Notes: generated by a model from the letters alone, not told the origin. Numbered from the stretch's first letter, positions 35,582 to 45,229 are shown. The stretch: DNA of 64,000 nucleotides from Proteus mirabilis ATCC 29906 (GCF_000160755.1 NZ_GG668583.1:73892-137891), one strand, 5' to 3'. Numbers and translations: made by a program.

Positions 35582-36556
35582 ATGAAAAAGAGTCTACTCG
35601 CAGCGTTGGCGCTTACGATGACATTGGGCATGGGGAATGCTGTAGCCCAACAGTTAACGTATCCTACTAAAAATATTGATGTGGTTATCCCAAAAAACCC
35701 GGGGGGAGGTACTGATACTTCTGCACGGACTATCATTGAATTTGCTAAAGATGTGATGCCAGCAGGGCGTATCTTTGTACCGGTTAATAAACCCGCAGGT
35801 AATGGTTTAACTGGGTTAATTGAAGTGGCAAATGCGCGTCCTGATGGCACTAAATTAGTCATGACGACGGTTGAATTAGCGATGTTCCCACATCAAGGTA
35901 AGTCACCCGTGACCTATAAAGACTTTACCCCGATTGCGACAACGATTGCTGATCCGGTTGTGCTCGTGGTGAATGCTAATTCACCTTATAAAACATTGGA
36001 AGAATTTATTGCCGGAGCAAAAGCGAACCCTGGTAAATTAAAAATTGGTAACTCAGGTATGGGAGCTATTTATCACCTCGCGGGGGTGAATATCGAACGT
36101 ACTACGGGAACTAAGTTTAATCATATTCCTTATAACGAAGGTACAGGCCCCTCTATTGCTGCATTAGTGGGCGATCATATCGATGGCGTATTAACCACAC
36201 CCGGTGCGGTTAAATCACAAGTTGATGCGGGTATTTTGCGCATTCTCGGTGTGATGGATGAACGTCGCTTCCCACTTATTCCGGATGTTCCAACCTTTAA
36301 AGAAGCCTTAAATCTCGATACCAACGTGAAAATGCGCGCATGGGCTGTATTAGCCACAACAGCAGGTGTGCCTGATAACGTTAAAAATGAGTTAGTGGGG
36401 GCATTTTCAGAAGTGGTTCAAAAACCAGAATATCAAGAAGCATTGAAAAAACAAGGTATTATGCCAGTATTTATCGTCGGTGACGATGCGTATCAAATGA
36501 TGAAAGAAGATCATGAGATGTATGCTGAATTAATCTCAGCCACCCTGAAAAAATAA
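35582..36556 (+). CDS. Tripartite tricarboxylate transporter, periplasmic binding protein (TctC family)
   Basis: The 324-residue protein has a Sec signal (MKKSLLAALALTMTLGMGNAVA) and the TctC/Bug fold signature: YPTKNIDVVIPKNPGGGTDTSAR at the mature start, NKPAGNGLTG near 67 and IPYNEGTGPSIAALVGDHID near 183. TctC/Bug proteins bind carboxylates such as citrate, glutamate or sugar acids. The start follows AGAAAGGG. It belongs to the same operon as a kinase, isomerase and aldolase, which points to a sugar acid as ligand (inference). Confidence 0.9.
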   Translation: MKKSLLAALALTMTLGMGNAVAQQLTYPTKNIDVVIPKNPGGGTDTSARTIIEFAKDVMPAGRIFVPVNKPAGNGLTGLIEVANARPDGTKLVMTTVELAMFPHQGKSPVTYKDFTPIATTIADPVVLVVNANSPYKTLEEFIAGAKANPGKLKIGNSGMGAIYHLAGVNIERTTGTKFNHIPYNEGTGPSIAALVGDHIDGVLTTPGAVKSQVDAGILRILGVMDERRFPLIPDVPTFKEALNLDTNVKMRAWAVLATTAGVPDNVKNELVGAFSEVVQKPEYQEALKKQGIMPVFIVGDDAYQMMKEDHEMYAELISATLKK

Positions 36557-36573
36557 CCTTTCTATAATAAACC

Positions 36574-36613
36574 ACCCTATCCGCAAGTCGGATAGGGTCG
36601 GGGAGATCCCGAC
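36574..36613 (+). promoter_or_regulatory. Two hairpins in the tctC-tctB gap, the second covering the tctB ribosome site
   Basis: ACCCTATCCG / CGGATAGGGT (36574-36598) is a perfect 10-bp stem with a 5-base loop. GTCGGG / CCCGAC (36597-36613) is a 6-bp stem that ends one base before the tctB ATG and contains its GGGGAG ribosome site. The two share two bases, so they compete at the edge. The arrangement should hold down tctB translation relative to tctC. Confidence 0.6.
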
Positions 36614-37075
36614 ATGACTAAAATCAATACAATCATCGGTGCGATTTCAGTAGCTTTTGGGCTACTTATTATCTATCTCTCCCGTGATATGAGTATGTTT
36701 GATGAATATGGTGTACCTGGGGAGCGTTTTTGGCCTTACGGTTTAGCCATCTTATTTATTTTACTGGGGATTTTTCAATGGATAGGTGTCGTGGTTGATA
36801 AAATTAAACATGTACACCAGTCCGTAGATTTAAGTTCGACCGCAGTTAAGCGTGCTTATGGCTTAGGCATTTTTATGCTGCTATATGCAACAGGTTTATA
36901 TCTATTTGGCTTTATTGTTCCATCATTGCTTCTTATCCCAATCATTATGTGGTTGATGAATGAGAGGAAACCTATTGCCATGGTGGTGATCCCGATTGTG
37001 ATTGTAGCCGCGGTTTATGTTTTCTTTGACATTATTTTTAATTCACCTCTGCCAACCTCTGTCTTTTTTGAGTAA
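36614..37075 (+). CDS. Tripartite tricarboxylate transporter, small membrane subunit (TctB family)
   Basis: The 153-residue protein has four predicted membrane segments, with GVPGERFWPYGLAILFILLG near 36 and a C-terminal hairpin FIVPSLLLIPIIMWL / VVIPIVIVAAVYVFF. This is the standard TctB size and topology. It lies between tctC and tctA, and its ribosome site is in a hairpin. It acts with TctA in the inner membrane. Confidence 0.88.
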   Translation: MTKINTIIGAISVAFGLLIIYLSRDMSMFDEYGVPGERFWPYGLAILFILLGIFQWIGVVVDKIKHVHQSVDLSSTAVKRAYGLGIFMLLYATGLYLFGFIVPSLLLIPIIMWLMNERKPIAMVVIPIVIVAAVYVFFDIIFNSPLPTSVFFE

Positions 37076-37094
37076 GCGGTAAAGGAGCCTTGGT

Positions 37095-38609
37095 ATGGAA
37101 ATTTTAGATGCTTTAATGGTCGTTTTTAGTTTAGAAACGATAACAATGATCCTGTTAGGGGTTTTCGCGGGGATTATTATCGGCGCATTACCGGGTTTAA
37201 CAGTGAATATGGGCATTGCACTGTTACTCCCACTGACTTACTCCTTTCAAGGAATGACGGGGATCTTATTATTATTGGGAATGTATTGTGGGGCTGTTTA
37301 TGGTGGCTCCATTACCGCGATATTAATTAGTACACCGGGCACACCTGCATCTGCAGCCACCGTCTTAGATGGCTATCCGATGGCTAAAAAAGGTGAAGCA
37401 GGGCGAGCATTAGGCTTATCAACCATGGGGTCGATGTTTGGTGGTGTATTTAGTACTATCGCTTTAATTGTTATTGCTCCTCAATTGGCAAAAGTGGCGA
37501 CGGGATTCTCTGCTGCTGAATATTTTGCTCTTGCGGTATTTGGCATAAGTATTATTACCAGTGTATCATCGCAATCGATTGTGAAAGGATTAATGGGGGG
37601 CGCGATTGGTCTTGCAATTGCCACTATCGGGCTTGATCCTATGACAGCAGGGCCACGTTTTACGTTTGATACCGTGTATCTTATGGGGGGCGTCTCGTTT
37701 ATTCCAATCCTCGTGGGACTCTTTGCATTTTCTCAAGGCTTGATTAGCTTTGAAGAAGAGTATCGTGAGCGCAAGCAGAAGAAAAGCGAGAAAATTAATG
37801 CCCGTATTCATCGTGTATTACCTACGTGGCTCGATTTTAAACGTGTTTTACCTACCTATTTTCGTTCATCAGCGATAGGAACGGCTATTGGTGCTATTCC
37901 TGGGACTGGGGGAGATATTTCATCTTTTATCTCGTATAACGAAGCAAAACGTTGGTCAAAACACCCTGAAGAATTTGGAAAAGGATCACCCGAAGGGGTT
38001 TCAGCACCGGAAGCGGGGGCTAACTCGGTGACGGGTGGCACCATGGTACCTCTAATGACTTTAGGTATTCCCGGTGATGGCGCAACGGCGATTATTATGG
38101 GAGCTTTTATGGTGCAAGGATTAGCGCTAGGGCCACAGTTATTTACGGATAATCCCGTTGAAGTGAACAGTATTTTTATCGGCTTAATGATGGCGAATAT
38201 TTTTCTCGGTATCTTAGGCTTCTTGTGTATGAAACTGTTTGTACGTGTGATGGATGTACCACGAAGAGTATTAGTACCCATTATCTTTGTGTTGTGTAGT
38301 GTGGGGGCTTATTCAGTTAACCATAGCATCATTGATGTTTTTGTGATGATGGGGGCAGGATTACTGGCTTATATTATGATTAAGCTCGATTTTTCGATGT
38401 CTCCGGTGGTGATAGGTATTATCCTTGGGCCAATGGCAGAATCTAACTTACGCCGTGCTTTAATGATGTCTCAAGGGGATTTATCGATTCTCTATACACG
38501 ACCTATTACTGCGACATTCCTCGCTATTGCACTATTAACACTGCTGTTACCTATTGTCGGACCTGGGTTAAAATCAATGTGGAAAAAATGGCGTAGTCAA
38601 TCTGCTTAA
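37095..38609 (+). CDS. Tripartite tricarboxylate transporter, large membrane subunit (TctA family)
   Basis: The 504-residue protein has about twelve membrane segments and the conserved TctA motifs: GALPGLTVNMGIALLLPLTY near 31, YGGSITAILISTPGTPASAA near 70 and AIPGTGGDISSFISYNEAKR near 265, followed by GVSAPEAGANSVTGG. It is the solute channel of the importer and uses the ion gradient, not ATP. It starts 19 bases after tctB and is followed by a hairpin before the regulator gene. Confidence 0.93.
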   Translation: MEILDALMVVFSLETITMILLGVFAGIIIGALPGLTVNMGIALLLPLTYSFQGMTGILLLLGMYCGAVYGGSITAILISTPGTPASAATVLDGYPMAKKGEAGRALGLSTMGSMFGGVFSTIALIVIAPQLAKVATGFSAAEYFALAVFGISIITSVSSQSIVKGLMGGAIGLAIATIGLDPMTAGPRFTFDTVYLMGGVSFIPILVGLFAFSQGLISFEEEYRERKQKKSEKINARIHRVLPTWLDFKRVLPTYFRSSAIGTAIGAIPGTGGDISSFISYNEAKRWSKHPEEFGKGSPEGVSAPEAGANSVTGGTMVPLMTLGIPGDGATAIIMGAFMVQGLALGPQLFTDNPVEVNSIFIGLMMANIFLGILGFLCMKLFVRVMDVPRRVLVPIIFVLCSVGAYSVNHSIIDVFVMMGAGLLAYIMIKLDFSMSPVVIGIILGPMAESNLRRALMMSQGDLSILYTRPITATFLAIALLTLLLPIVGPGLKSMWKKWRSQSA

Positions 38610-38622
38610 TAAAGGTTAATCC

Positions 38623-38648
38623 GCCCTCATTGTTAGCAAAATGAGGGC
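38623..38648 (+). other. Hairpin between tctA and the LacI regulator gene
   Basis: GCCCTCATT and AATGAGGGC form a perfect 9-bp stem with an 8-base loop. No T run follows, so it may only reduce read-through into the regulator gene. Confidence 0.55.
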
Positions 38649-38669
38649 AATATCAATGACGGAACATTA

Positions 38670-39674
38670 ATGGCAAAAACAGTTGAACAAATTGCAAATG
38701 ATCTGAATTTATCTATCACCACAGTACGATTAGTACTCAATGGTAAAGGTGATCAATATCGGATAAGTGCAAAAACCCAGAAAAAAATTGCTGATTATGT
38801 CGAAGTTTTTGGTTATACCGTTAACCATGCGGCAAGAAGCTTAAAACTCAATAAAACAGATACCTATGGTCTGGTTATTCCTCGGCTGTCCAACCCCTTC
38901 TTTGCTGCTTTAGCGGAAAAGTTAGAGATGCATTGTCACCAAATTGGTTGCCAGCTGATGATAAGTTGTACCTATGGTGATATTAAAAATGAAAATAAGC
39001 TCGTAAAGTCTATGGATGAGCGTAATGTTGATGGGATTTTTATTGTTTCAGCGAGTCGAAAAAATCAGCAACATCACGTTAAACATCGTCAAAAGCCTTT
39101 AGTGTTCTTAGATAGAGATTTTTCTGTTAGTAATGCAATTTGCGTGGCGTCTGATAACTGTGATAGTGGTGCACAATTAACGAAAGCGATGATACAGCAA
39201 GATGCGCCAATCCACTTTTTTGCCGGTGATGCTCTTCTTCCTACTATTGCAGCCCGTTTGCGCGGTTATGTTCAGGCGATCAAAGCCCATTATGGTGATG
39301 AAAGCCATGTAACCGTTTCCTATGCAGAACATAACACCACCAAAGATGGTGAACGGATGATGAAGCAATATCTTGAACAACATCGGCAGATCCCCAGTCA
39401 TTTTATTGCCTCATCACTGCCCATTTTAGAAGGCGTATTAAGTGCTATTCGCCAAACAGAAGGTGTTATTCCCGCACATATCAATATAGGTACTTTTGAT
39501 GATCACGTTATGTTAAGTTTTTTACCCAATAATGTCTGGTCAATGAAGCAAGATGAAACCTTATTGGTAGAAAAAGCCTTTGAAATCATGACAGCTAAGA
39601 TAGCTGGTAACGTAGTGAAAGCACCTCCATTAATTAAAACACAACTTATCAAACGCCTAATTGCAGGAGCATGA
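38670..39674 (+). CDS. LacI-family regulator, Cra (FruR)-like
   Basis: The 334-residue repressor has a helix-turn-helix VEQIANDLNLSITTVRLVLN and the NGKGDQYRISAKTQKKI hinge region, which parallels the NGKAKQYRVS-KT pattern special to Cra/FruR. The sensor half is a standard PBP1-like fold (YGLVIPRLSNPFFAALAEKL; NIGTFDDH). It closes the sugar operon 60 bases after tctA. A Cra-type core lies upstream of the first gene, so it probably controls the whole operon. Its effector is unknown. Confidence 0.87.
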   Translation: MAKTVEQIANDLNLSITTVRLVLNGKGDQYRISAKTQKKIADYVEVFGYTVNHAARSLKLNKTDTYGLVIPRLSNPFFAALAEKLEMHCHQIGCQLMISCTYGDIKNENKLVKSMDERNVDGIFIVSASRKNQQHHVKHRQKPLVFLDRDFSVSNAICVASDNCDSGAQLTKAMIQQDAPIHFFAGDALLPTIAARLRGYVQAIKAHYGDESHVTVSYAEHNTTKDGERMMKQYLEQHRQIPSHFIASSLPILEGVLSAIRQTEGVIPAHINIGTFDDHVMLSFLPNNVWSMKQDETLLVEKAFEIMTAKIAGNVVKAPPLIKTQLIKRLIAGA

Positions 39675-39822
39675 GTCAAATATCGTGATTATTCGCCTCA
39701 CTTTGTGAGTAGAATAAGCTTTCTATTCGCCTCATTGGGGGGATGTATGTGGTTAATGGCTACCCATTCTCTTCTGATATGATGAATGTTATATCATCAG
39801 ATATGCGACTTTAATGTAGGCT

Positions 39823-40028
39823 ATGTATGAAAAAAATATTTTCTTTTTTTTAAAAGACTTTAAACAATCTTTAATATTAAGCATTATTGCTATTTTTTTG
39901 TTCTTTATAGTGTTTTGATTGTTCGGTTTTTTCCCTATTTCTATGGTCGAATACTATTAGTATCATTTGTGATTATTTGCTTAATATTTTCCTTTCTTCC
40001 TATAAAGAAAGAAGGAAAGAGAAAATAA
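39823..40028 (+). pseudogene. Probable frameshifted small membrane-protein gene
   Basis: A frame from ATG 39823 encodes a hydrophobic segment (FFFLKDFKQSLILSIIAIFL) and stops at 39916. Immediately after, another frame continues with IVRFFPYFYGRILLVSFVII and a basic tail to TAA at 40026-40028. One missing base near 39912-39920 would join them into a two-helix membrane protein of about 68 residues. No family is recognised. Low complexity of the DNA makes a chance reading possible. Confidence 0.4.
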
Positions 40029-40086
40029 TTATTTAGTCAGCGCTAGTGATCAGAAAATAAAAGAGAACTTAATATAAATTTCGTGA

Positions 40087-40327
40087 TCGAGTCGTTTTGA
40101 TAATCAGTACAATGTATTGAGCGCCTTGGGCGCTGGTGGACGTAGTGTAAGATATATTTTGCAAGATTAAATTTTTTATTATTGCAGCGATAATGGCCAT
40201 TTTAATTTATGCGCTTTATGATCATTCTTTTGTATGGCTTGTCACGGTGTCATATTCTATTAAATCCCTAATGAAAATAGGGACTCTTGATTATCTCTGG
40301 TTAGAGGCTCATAATTTAAGCAGATAG
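40087..40327 (+). pseudogene. Second decayed membrane-protein fragment
   Basis: One frame (40087-40170) reads NVLSALGAGGRSVRYILQD and ends at TAA; an overlapping frame shifted by +1 (from about 40151) reads KFFIIAAIMAILIYALYDHS and on to TAG at 40325-40327. Neither has a good start, but together they look like a degraded soluble-plus-membrane protein. Together with the preceding fragment they fill most of the gap before the DUF4291 gene. Confidence 0.35.
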
Positions 40328-40363
40328 CTCCATTTTATTAATATAAAAGGATATTAAAGAAAG

Positions 40364-40954
40364 ATGAACGATGATGTTGACCGATGTCCTGAGTGTCAAG
40401 TAAGGGCATATTATACGGATGATTTTGTCCGTGTTTACCAAGCCTATTCTACTACTATCGCTCAGAGCGCAGTCGCAAATGGTACTTTTGTTTCTCCCCC
40501 TTTTAGTATGACCCGTATGACTTGGGTAAAACCCTCCTTTCTTTGGATGATGTATCGCTCAGGGTGGGGGCGCAAAGATCCCAATCAAGCGTCTATTTTG
40601 GCTGTTGATATTACCCATGAAGGCTTTCAACAGATGCTAACACAAGGTGTGGTCAGTCATTTCGATCCAGACCACTATGTGAGTGCCAAAGAATGGCAAG
40701 AAGCAACAGAAACCAGTGATATTCGTATTCAGTGGGATCCTGAACGAGATATTTATCTTAATCGCTTAAGTTATCGCACTATTCAAATAGGGTTACGTAA
40801 TCAAGCAGTAGAAAAATATTGCAATGAGTGGATTGTTAATATTACCGATATTACTGATAAAGTGCGTAAAATAGATACTTGTATTACTAATGGCGATCTA
40901 GATACTGCATATAGTTTACTTCCTATCGAGCAACCTTATCATTTTGCAAAATAA
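40364..40954 (+). CDS. DUF4291 family protein
   Basis: The 196-residue protein matches the DUF4291 pattern: VRAYYTDDFVRVYQAYSTTIA near residue 17, MTWVKPSFLWMMYRSGWGRK near 52 with many aromatic and basic residues, and RSIQIGLR-like RTIQIGLRNQAVEKY near 150. The function of the family is unknown. It is a stand-alone gene ahead of the metF terminator, preceded by AAAGGA some way upstream. The surrounding decayed genes suggest this is accessory DNA. Confidence 0.8.
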   Translation: MNDDVDRCPECQVRAYYTDDFVRVYQAYSTTIAQSAVANGTFVSPPFSMTRMTWVKPSFLWMMYRSGWGRKDPNQASILAVDITHEGFQQMLTQGVVSHFDPDHYVSAKEWQEATETSDIRIQWDPERDIYLNRLSYRTIQIGLRNQAVEKYCNEWIVNITDITDKVRKIDTCITNGDLDTAYSLLPIEQPYHFAK

Positions 40955-40964
40955 TCTCGCCTAG

Positions 40965-40995
40965 AAAAACCCCGCCAATAGACTATGGGCGGGGT
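40965..40995 (-). terminator. Terminator of metF
   Basis: ACCCCGCC (40969-40976) and GGCGGGGT (40988-40995) form an 8-bp stem, followed on the minus strand by TTTTT. It ends 8 bases past the metF stop and may also stop the convergent DUF4291 transcript. Confidence 0.8.
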
Positions 40996-41002
40996 GATAA
41001 GA

Positions 41003-41911
<909 letters not shown>

Positions 41912-41970
41912 TCATCAATCGTTGTGTCACATGTTGTTATTGTTATTCCGTTAAGTATCGCTACTTATTT

Positions 41971-42002
41971 ACCCATCTAACCATTTAGACGTCTAGATGT
42001 AG
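41971..42002. promoter_or_regulatory. MetJ-box array upstream of metF
   Basis: Four adjacent 8-mers read ACCCATCT, AACCATTT, AGACGTCT and AGATGTAG. The third is the exact met-box consensus AGACGTCT and its neighbours match partly, in the tandem arrangement MetJ dimers need. Confidence 0.8.
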
Positions 42003-42189
42003 ATTCTCTTAATTCGGTTATTTAGTCAACAGTTATTCACCTTAGTTTCAATGAGGATAATTCAATCGGAAGAAGAGAAAATTTCATGTTGTACGATGAC
42101 AACCTTAAATAACGTAAAGTCGCAGGAGGGATACGTTTGAAGATTTTCTTCTATAATAAAATTAACTCATTGATTGAATGGGAGTAGAA

Positions 42190-42546
42190 ATGATCACTTG
42201 TAAACGTGTCTATGATGATAAAGACGGTAAGCATGAAGGTTATCGTGTATTAGTGGATAGATTATGGCCTAGAGGGGTGAAAAAGAGCGATTTTCATTAT
42301 GATGAATGGAATAAAGCGCTCGCGCCTTCTACTGAATTAAGAAAATGGTTTCATGAAAATGGCGATTTCACACAATTTACGGCTCGCTATATAAAAGAAT
42401 TAGAAGCAATACCGGAAAGTTGGCAACCACTATTGAAGGTAGCCAAAGAAAAACCATTAGTGTTACTGTATTCCGCTAAAGATGAAAAACAGAATAATGC
42501 TGTGGTTTTAATGGAATTTTTGCAAAAACAGTGCAAAACCAGCTGA
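42190..42546 (+). CDS. yeaO: DUF488 family protein (YeaO-like)
   Basis: The 118-residue protein has the DUF488 signature RVLVDRLWPRGVKKSDF near residue 18 and LVLLYSAKDEKQNNAVVL near 94. Size and motifs match E. coli YeaO. The function is not established. The start at 42190 is set by GGAGTAGAA just upstream; a Met four codons earlier would lie inside that ribosome site. It is a single gene, convergent with glpD. Confidence 0.88.
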   Translation: MITCKRVYDDKDGKHEGYRVLVDRLWPRGVKKSDFHYDEWNKALAPSTELRKWFHENGDFTQFTARYIKELEAIPESWQPLLKVAKEKPLVLLYSAKDEKQNNAVVLMEFLQKQCKTS

Positions 42547-42601
42547 AGCAATTATCGATGGGTTTGTCAGGTGTAATGTCAATAGCATCATATGCGGCAA
42601 T

Positions 42602-42629
42602 AAAAAAAGTGGCGCTATTATCGCGCCAC
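42602..42629 (-). terminator. Terminator of glpD
   Basis: GTGGCGC and GCGCCAC form a 7-bp GC-rich stem with a 7-base loop, followed on the minus strand by seven T. It lies 51 bases past the glpD stop. Confidence 0.85.
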
Positions 42630-42679
42630 AAAAATTGCTAATAAGAACATTGAACAGAGTCAGAGAATATTTTACTGCA

Positions 42680-44173
42680 TTATGCTGTGTGCGTATTTGC
42701 CTCTAACCATTGCGTAATACGTTGTTTTTGTTCATCATTAAGCCACATACCAAGTTTGGTACGACGCCAAATAGCATCATCAAGCTCAATCACCCACTCA
42801 TGTTTAACTAAATAACGTAATTCAGCTTCGTAAAGATTATGACCGAAATTTTCGCCCATTCCGGCTAAATCAGTAATTCCTTCTAGCAACACTTCAGTAT
42901 TGCTACCATAAGTGCGAGCAAAACGTAGTGCTAATGCTTCTGGTAACCAAGGATGACGTTGGCGAATAAGGCGTGAATAGCCATCACGATCGTAACCTTC
43001 TAAGTTCCCCCCCGGTAATTGACCCTCTTTTGTCCACGCTTGACCCATATTAGGGAAATAAGCATTTAGCTTATCAACCGCGTGTTCACCGAGTTTACGA
43101 TAAGTCGTTAATTTACCACCAAACACAGAGAGTAGTGGTGTTTTACCATTATCATCATGTACATCTAAGGTATAGTCACGAGTGATAGCTTGTGGCGAAT
43201 CGGATTCGTCATCACATAATGGACGCACCCCTGAATAATTCCAGACGATATCGTCTTTGGTCAGTTGTTTCTTAAAGTGGTCGTTATAGACTTTTAATAA
43301 GTACTCAACTTCATTGTTATCAATAGCCACATCTTTTGGATCACCTTTGTATTCAACATCAGTGGTACCAATAATAGAGAACTCATCCATCCAAGGGATC
43401 ACGAATACAATGCGGTTATCTTCATTTTGTAAGATATAGGCTTGGGGTTCATCGTGAGCACGTGGGATCACAATATGGCTACCTTTGATTAAGCGAATAC
43501 CATAAGGTGATTTTAATTTTAACCCTTCATCGAATAATGTTTTAACCCAAGGACCGGCTGCATTCACTAATGCTTTTGCTTGGTAGCGAGAAGTTTCTCC
43601 GGTGCGTAAATCTTGTGCTTCCACCATCCATAAATCGTTTTCACGCCAAGCGCGCGTCACTTTGGTACGAGTACGAACTTCACCGCCACGACGAACGATC
43701 TCTTGCGCATTTAATACGACTAAACGAGCATCATCTACCCAACAGTCGGAATATTCAAAACCACGAGTTAATTCAGGTTTTAAGACAGAGTTAGCCCCGA
43801 ATTTAATACTTTTACTGCCCGGTAAACTGACACGTTTGCCTAGGTGATCATAGAGGAATAAACCAATGCGGATCATCCATGCTGGGCGTAGATGAGGTTG
43901 ATGCGGTAAACGGAAACGCATCGGAAATGCGATATGAGGCGCCAAACGCAATAAAACTTCACGTTCAGCCAATGCTTCACTGACTAAACGGAATTCGTAA
44001 TGCTCTAAATAGCGTAAGCCACCATGAATTAATTTTGAGCTAGCGGAAGATGTTGCACTGGCTAAGTCTTGAGCTTCCAGCATTAATACTGAAAGGCCTC
44101 GGCCTGCTGCATCCGCCGCAATTCCAGCGCCGTTTATTCCGCCGCCGATGACAATCAAGTCTTTAGTTTCCAT
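42680..44173 (-). CDS. glpD: Aerobic glycerol-3-phosphate dehydrogenase
   Basis: The 497-residue flavoprotein starts with the FAD-binding motif DLIVIGGGINGAGIAADAAG and continues with SSASSKLIHGGLRYLEHYEF, typical of GlpD (501 residues in E. coli). It is a peripheral membrane enzyme that oxidises glycerol 3-phosphate to dihydroxyacetone phosphate and reduces quinone. A GlpR operator and a CRP-like site lie upstream. It is adjacent to the glpR-glpG-glpE block, which reads in the same direction. Confidence 0.96.
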   Translation of the reverse strand: METKDLIVIGGGINGAGIAADAAGRGLSVLMLEAQDLASATSSASSKLIHGGLRYLEHYEFRLVSEALAEREVLLRLAPHIAFPMRFRLPHQPHLRPAWMIRIGLFLYDHLGKRVSLPGSKSIKFGANSVLKPELTRGFEYSDCWVDDARLVVLNAQEIVRRGGEVRTRTKVTRAWRENDLWMVEAQDLRTGETSRYQAKALVNAAGPWVKTLFDEGLKLKSPYGIRLIKGSHIVIPRAHDEPQAYILQNEDNRIVFVIPWMDEFSIIGTTDVEYKGDPKDVAIDNNEVEYLLKVYNDHFKKQLTKDDIVWNYSGVRPLCDDESDSPQAITRDYTLDVHDDNGKTPLLSVFGGKLTTYRKLGEHAVDKLNAYFPNMGQAWTKEGQLPGGNLEGYDRDGYSRLIRQRHPWLPEALALRFARTYGSNTEVLLEGITDLAGMGENFGHNLYEAELRYLVKHEWVIELDDAIWRRTKLGMWLNDEQKQRITQWLEANTHTA

Positions 44174-44207
44174 AACATCCTCCTAAGAATGCGCGAAACA
44201 ATTCTTT

Positions 44208-44227
44208 AATGTTCGTTTTCGCTCATA
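44208..44227. promoter_or_regulatory. GlpR operator upstream of glpD
   Basis: AATGTTCGTTTTCGCTCATA matches the GlpR consensus TATGTTCGATAACGAACATA at 14 of 20 positions, with the left half nearly perfect. It lies 35 bases before the glpD start. Confidence 0.7.
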
Positions 44228-44283
44228 ATTGTAATGAATTTTGTTGGAAATGCCAACTATATAACCGATAAAAAACATTACTG

Positions 44284-44299
44284 CGTGATATAAATAACA
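44284..44299. promoter_or_regulatory. Possible CRP site upstream of glpD
   Basis: CGTGAT-ATAA-ATAACA matches the CRP consensus at 10 of 12 specific positions. It lies about 111 bases before glpD, which is CRP-activated in E. coli. Confidence 0.5.
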
Positions 44300-44430
44300 A
44301 TTTATTATCATATCCCTACATTTAGTGTGCTTATTAACTGAAAAGAACAAATGATGTTATTGATAAGAATAGGAAAGGGAATGAGGTTTGACAAAAGAAT
44401 AAATAGGTAAAAAAAGCGGAAAATTTTAGG

Positions 44431-44456
44431 AAAAAGTACCTCGAAAGGTACTTTTT
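44431..44456 (-). terminator. Terminator after glpR
   Basis: AAAAAGTACC and GGTACTTTTT form a 10-bp stem with a 6-base loop. The T tract closes the glpEGR transcript on the minus strand, 14 bases after the glpR stop. Confidence 0.8.
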
Positions 44457-44470
44457 AATAGAGGGTTATC

Positions 44471-45229
44471 CTAGCAAAGCTCAAGCTGAACGTTATGTTG
44501 TTCAATAATTTTTTGAATGCCTGATGGTGGCTCTTGGTCGGTGAAAAGGTAATCAATCAGATTCATATTACCAAGATTGACCATCGCGTTACGGCCAAAT
44601 TTAGAGTGGTCGGTCACTAGCATAACACAACGAGAATTTTCGATTATGGCACGTTTAGTGCGGACTTCATGGTAGTCAAATTCCAACAAAGATCCGTCCA
44701 TATCAATACCACTTATCCCTAAGATGCCGTAATCAAGGCGGAATTGAGAGATAAAATCCAGGGTGGCTTCACCGACAATACCACCATCACGGGTACGCAC
44801 TTCGCCACCCGCTAAGATCAAGCGAAAGTCTTCTTTATCCATCAATAAAGTGGCGACATTCAGATTATTAGTGACGATACGCAGATTTTTATGGTTAATC
44901 AGTGCATGGGCTACGGCTTCAGGGGTAGTACCAATATCAATAAATAGTGTTGCACCATCAGGAATTAAGCTAGCAACACGTTGGGCAATACGTGATTTTT
45001 CATCAGACCACATGATCTTACGGTCGTGGTAAGCGGCATTCACTGAGCTAGATGGTAATGCAGCGCCTCCATGATGACGTTGGATTTTGTTCTTTTCCGC
45101 TAATTCATTTAAATCACGTCGGATAGTCTGTGGGCTGACCTCAAAATGTTCCACCAATTCTTCGGTGCTGACATAGCCTTGTAAGCGTACCAGTTCGATG
45201 ATGGCATCATGCCGTTGTGTTTGCTTCAC
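44471..45229 (-). CDS. glpR: DeoR-family glycerol-3-phosphate regulon repressor
   Basis: The 252-residue repressor has the DeoR helix-turn-helix GYVSTEELVEHFEVSPQTIR near residue 18 and a sugar-phosphate sensing domain (IDIGTTPEAVAHAL near 96; GEATLDFISQFRLDYGILGI near 153). It follows E. coli GlpR nearly residue for residue in these parts and has the same length (252). It represses glp genes until glycerol 3-phosphate binds; the site at 44208-44227 before glpD is a likely target. It is the last gene of glpE-glpG-glpR. Confidence 0.96.
   Translation of the reverse strand: MKQTQRHDAIIELVRLQGYVSTEELVEHFEVSPQTIRRDLNELAEKNKIQRHHGGAALPSSSVNAAYHDRKIMWSDEKSRIAQRVASLIPDGATLFIDIGTTPEAVAHALINHKNLRIVTNNLNVATLLMDKEDFRLILAGGEVRTRDGGIVGEATLDFISQFRLDYGILGISGIDMDGSLLEFDYHEVRTKRAIIENSRCVMLVTDHSKFGRNAMVNLGNMNLIDYLFTDQEPPSGIQKIIEQHNVQLELC

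Noticed and set aside
37856-38281. 141-codon minus-strand frame inside tctA
   Set aside because: It is a shadow of a clear TctA coding sequence.
39690-39734. 11-bp direct repeat TATTCGCCTCA as a possible attachment site
   Set aside because: The copies are only 34 bases apart, with no integrase or tRNA gene nearby.
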